Shown: in pieces, positions 61,586-64,000 of the stretch | Position numbering within the stretch: the first letter of the stretch is position 1 | Layout of the letters: each line of letters begins with the position of its first letter | Source: GCA-2718815 sp963578105 | GTDB lineage: Bacteria > Planctomycetota > Planctomycetia > Pirellulales > Pirellulaceae | Direction of reading: 5' to 3' | DNA: 64,000 bases | NCBI GenBank assembly: GCA_963578105.1 | Contig: CAUZBP010000001.1 | Location: 227,607 to 291,606 of the forward strand | Notes under the pieces: generated by a model | What the model saw: the letters and a program-made list of their open reading frames with translations, nothing else | Databases searched by the model: none | What the model was told of the DNA's origin: nothing | Position numbers and translations under genes: made by a program

Positions 61586-62368
61586 ATGACAAAGATTTTG
61601 CAAATTTCAGATCCTCATCTACTCAGTCTTCCCGACGGCAAACTTCGAGGCGTGACTGTTGCACAAAGTTTGCAACAAGTGCTGCAGAAAGCCCGACGGG
61701 AAGTTGTTGATCCGGCACGTGTCGTATTTTCAGGCGATCTCAGCCAGGAGCACACGGTGGCCGGATACCAACTGCTGAAAGATCTTCTGGAGGATTGGTC
61801 GGAACGATCCCTGCTGATTCCAGGAAATCACGACGATCGGGGCAGGATGCGCCAAGTCTTTCACCAGGTGCCGGGGCAAGCAGACGAGGATATCTGGTTC
61901 CGTGACGAAATAGGTGATTGGCAGTTGATCGGACTGGATTCCCAGGTGCCTGATGAAGGTCGGGGTGAACTCAGTCAGCAGACCCTTGACCGGTTGCAAA
62001 CCTGGCTGTCAGAAACCCCGGGTCGTCCCACGCTGATCTTTCTGCACCATCATCCCATGTCTGTGCAGAGCGAATGGCTCGACAGAATCGGCTTGTCCAA
62101 TTCGGAGTCCCTGGAAAATCTTCTGAGGAGTCATGAAGGGGTGCGGGGGATGTTCTGTGGCCACATCCATCAAGTCTTCGAGGGCACGTTTGCCGGAGTT
62201 CCCTTTTACAGTACCCCATCGGCTGCGTTTCAATTTGTGCCGCAAACCGAACAGATACGTTTTGATTTGCTTCCACCGGGATTCCGGGTGATCGAGTTAC
62301 AGGAGCAGGATTTCAGAACAAGCGTTGTAAGACTCGACACGATCCCGTTTGTACCGCTCGACGAATAA
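61586..62368 (+). CDS. CpdA-like 3',5'-cyclic nucleotide phosphodiesterase (class III metallophosphoesterase)
   Basis: 260 residues. Di-metal site motifs: ISDPHLL (D9, H11), VFSGDLSQE, LIPGNHDDRGRM, LIFLHHHPM and MFCGHIHQVFEG, in the right order for calcineurin-like enzymes and closest to CpdA. It would hydrolyse cAMP or another cyclic nucleotide in the cytoplasm. It stands alone, with no obvious operon partner. Confidence 0.9.
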   Translation: MTKILQISDPHLLSLPDGKLRGVTVAQSLQQVLQKARREVVDPARVVFSGDLSQEHTVAGYQLLKDLLEDWSERSLLIPGNHDDRGRMRQVFHQVPGQADEDIWFRDEIGDWQLIGLDSQVPDEGRGELSQQTLDRLQTWLSETPGRPTLIFLHHHPMSVQSEWLDRIGLSNSESLENLLRSHEGVRGMFCGHIHQVFEGTFAGVPFYSTPSAAFQFVPQTEQIRFDLLPPGFRVIELQEQDFRTSVVRLDTIPFVPLDE

Positions 62369-62761
62369 TGCTTTGCCCCGCGATGAACGCCGTCGATGGC
62401 CTGGCGAAAACGGCGTGGCAACATGTAAATCATCCGACCATCGAAAAGATTCACATCGCCTCCTCAAAGTGGTGTTAAGTGGAGTTGGTGGGAAAGTGGG
62501 TACTGGACGAAGACCTTCTCGACCGGACTGCGAGCCTTGCAGGCAGGCGATGGATAGGTGATAAAAAAGAAGCCTTCAGCCGTGGATTCGCTTTTTTGGG
62601 GTGGTTTCGCCGGCGATTTCAGGTGTGGCGACATGCAGAGTCCGTGTTTTCCTGAATCGCATTCACACAACACGAATGAACAGGATCCTCTACTCAGGTT
62701 TGCCCTTGGAGCGACTGGCTTGCGCGATGCTGTATCCTATTGAAAAGGTCAGGTGGGTCAT
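62369..62761. other. Intergenic region without a visible gene
   Basis: About 390 bases. Small frames here have no family resemblance. AGGTGGG before ATG 62762 serves the downstream gene. Confidence 0.4.
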
Positions 62762-63985
62762 ATGACGGAGTTACCGATTGCGGCGGAAGAGTTCAACCTT
62801 CGGCATGAGCGCGTGCAGGCGTTCCTGCGCGAAAATGACCTGGGTGCTCTACTGGCTTTTTCGCCGCCGGCGGAACATAAGTGGACGCAGACCGGGCACG
62901 TGGCGTACTTGTCCGGTTGGGCCAACTACGATCGGATCGTGGACTCGGTAGTGGTTGTGCCGGTCGTGGGCCCGACAACCCTGTTGCTGACCGGCATGGA
63001 TTTCATGCTCGAACAGATTGCCGAGGTCAGTCCTCTACAGGACCTGAGACTGGTCCAGCCGGTGGATCCTAACTCGATTGCCGCACATCGCAAGGGAGAC
63101 AGTGGCGGCCCGCGCGACTTTGTGGCCGAAACGATGGCCATCCTCGACGAAGCGGGAGCGACTGGAAAGGATGTCGGCATCGTCGGGTTGGGTGCCATGT
63201 CGGTACCGTTTTTTGAATCGCTGCGCAAGGGGTTCGGTAGCCAACTGCGGAACATTGATGACATCGTGGGCCAGATTCGTGCGGTGAAAACACCCGCTGA
63301 AGTGCAATTGATGCGCAAGTCGGCCGCGCTGAGTGACCTGGGGTTCGAGACAATGCTGCAGGTGGCCCGTCCGGGCATGCGTGGGATCGAGGTGATTGCC
63401 GAGATGGAACGTGCCGTGCGACGTGAAGGCGCTGACCACGCTAAGTACTGGATGGCCTCCGGGCCGTCGCCCGCCTGGTGCGACACGCGGTTGGATCTGA
63501 AACCGCACGAGCGGGTGTTGCAGGAGGGCGACCTGATGGCTTCCTGTTCTTACGTGGTTTACAAGGGTTACTGGTGTCACGGGCAACGTACGGGCACGTT
63601 GGGAAAACCCTGCCAGGAGTTATCCGATCTTTATGCCATTGCGCGCGAGGCTCAGGACGCCGGTCTTGCGCAACTCAAGCCGGGTGCCAGGATTGGAGAC
63701 GTGGGTGCCACCATCCGCGATGTGGGGGCTCGTTACCAATTCGACATGCCCGGATCCCGTTACGGCCATGGCATTGGGCTCGATTACAGTGAACAGCCGG
63801 TTCCCCTGAACGACACGAATGAGCAGCAGGTCGAGGCTGGTACCACGGTGGTCGTTCATTCGGTCTTTACTCTGCCCGGGAGCGGAAAAATGTTCGTACC
63901 GTTGGGCGACGTGTGCCATATCACGCCTGATGGTCCGGAGTTCCTGATGAACTTTACACGTGATCTGTTCCTGGCAGGTGCCTGA
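62762..63985 (+). CDS. M24 (creatinase/Xaa-Pro peptidase) family protein lacking the metal ligands
   Basis: 407 residues from ATG 62762; the GTG at 62753 is less likely. An N-terminal creatinase-type domain (NLRHERVQAFLRENDLGALLAFSPP, YLSGWANYDRI) is followed by the pita-bread fold (QIRAVKTPAEVQLMRKSAALSD, YGHGIGLDYSEQP, PLGDVCHITPDGPEFL). In metal-dependent M24 peptidases two Asp, one His and two Glu bind the metals. Here GDLMASCSYVVYKG and WCHGQRTG stand at the two Asp positions, and VFTLPGSG and LGDVCHITP at the two Glu positions, so only the His in GHGIG is kept. It is probably a non-metallo creatinase-like hydrolase. A small tail remains before the window end. Confidence 0.88.
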   Translation: MTELPIAAEEFNLRHERVQAFLRENDLGALLAFSPPAEHKWTQTGHVAYLSGWANYDRIVDSVVVVPVVGPTTLLLTGMDFMLEQIAEVSPLQDLRLVQPVDPNSIAAHRKGDSGGPRDFVAETMAILDEAGATGKDVGIVGLGAMSVPFFESLRKGFGSQLRNIDDIVGQIRAVKTPAEVQLMRKSAALSDLGFETMLQVARPGMRGIEVIAEMERAVRREGADHAKYWMASGPSPAWCDTRLDLKPHERVLQEGDLMASCSYVVYKGYWCHGQRTGTLGKPCQELSDLYAIAREAQDAGLAQLKPGARIGDVGATIRDVGARYQFDMPGSRYGHGIGLDYSEQPVPLNDTNEQQVEAGTTVVVHSVFTLPGSGKMFVPLGDVCHITPDGPEFLMNFTRDLFLAGA

Positions 63986-64000
63986 GCGCGCCGTGTAGCG

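Noticed and set aside
62558..62743. 61-codon plus-strand frame before the M24 gene
   Set aside because: Low-quality composition and no ribosome site.
1..64000. tRNA, rRNA and CRISPR arrays
   Set aside because: I read the intergenic regions for cloverleaf-like segments and regular repeats and found none that would hold up.

Overview
The window looks like a chromosomal segment of a planctomycete of the Pirellulales type. The evidence is the gene content: two DUF1501 proteins, a PSCyt1/DUF1549/LamG/DUF1553 giant secreted protein, a DUF1559 pseudopilin, several twin-arginine exported proteins of unknown function, sulfatase and sialidase-like (BNR) enzymes, a PEP-CTERM protein and many secreted beta-propellers. 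No tRNA, rRNA, CRISPR array or intact mobile element is visible. One decayed transposase fragment is present.

Layout. 1-2.7 kb: 3' part of a ferrochelatase, a small ArsC-family protein that reads through an in-frame TGA and is best read as a selenoprotein (UxxC), and pdxH. 2.8-6.8 kb: an NRAMP-like carrier without the usual metal ligands, glucuronate isomerase, and a Fur-family regulator preceded by a perfect 23-bp palindromic operator. 7-8 kb: a DUF1559 pseudopilin gene whose sigma70-type promoter carries a near-identical operator. 8.3-13 kb: a sugar ABC importer (ATPase-permease fusion, second permease, RhaS-like binding lipoprotein) with overlapping stop/start codons, followed by two tiny coupled ORFs and thymidylate kinase. 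14-20 kb: thioredoxin-fold protein, Ldh2-type dehydrogenase, NHL propeller, HpaI-type aldolase and a Tat-exported BNR enzyme, a set consistent with sugar-acid catabolism.

20.5-27 kb: a three-gene overlapping operon equivalent to the mycobacterial polyprenyl-phosphoryl-D-arabinose pathway (HAD-UbiA fusion, DprE1, DprE2). Next to it, on the other strand, lie a ketopantoate reductase homologue and a GT-C membrane protein with arabinofuranosyltransferase-like signatures. 27-31.6 kb: DUF1501 and PSCyt1-type gene pair. 32-36 kb: a cluster of membrane-anchored arylsulfotransferase-like protein, tiny YVGPGPG membrane protein, Oxa1/EMC3-like membrane protein and PAPS-type sulfotransferase, followed by an IS91-type transposase remnant and a long hairpin. 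36.4-40.9 kb: biotin ligase plus the gamma, beta and alpha subunits of a sodium-pumping biotin decarboxylase, so the ligase sits beside its probable substrate.

41-64 kb: mostly secreted or catabolic genes: mutarotase-fold protein, SDR, two paralogous Tat-exported proteins of unknown function (43.6 and 59.9 kb), serine beta-lactamase-like protein, SMP-30, class IV aminotransferase, DapA-family aldolase, DUF1501, two propellers, PEP-CTERM protein, LRR lipoprotein, sialidase-like protein, sulfatase, CpdA-like phosphodiesterase and a creatinase-like M24 protein that has lost its metal ligands.

The items most worth following are the selenoprotein, the shared Fur-family operator linking a regulator to a pseudopilin, the D-arabinofuranose locus outside actinobacteria, and the sulfotransferase/Oxa1-like membrane cluster.
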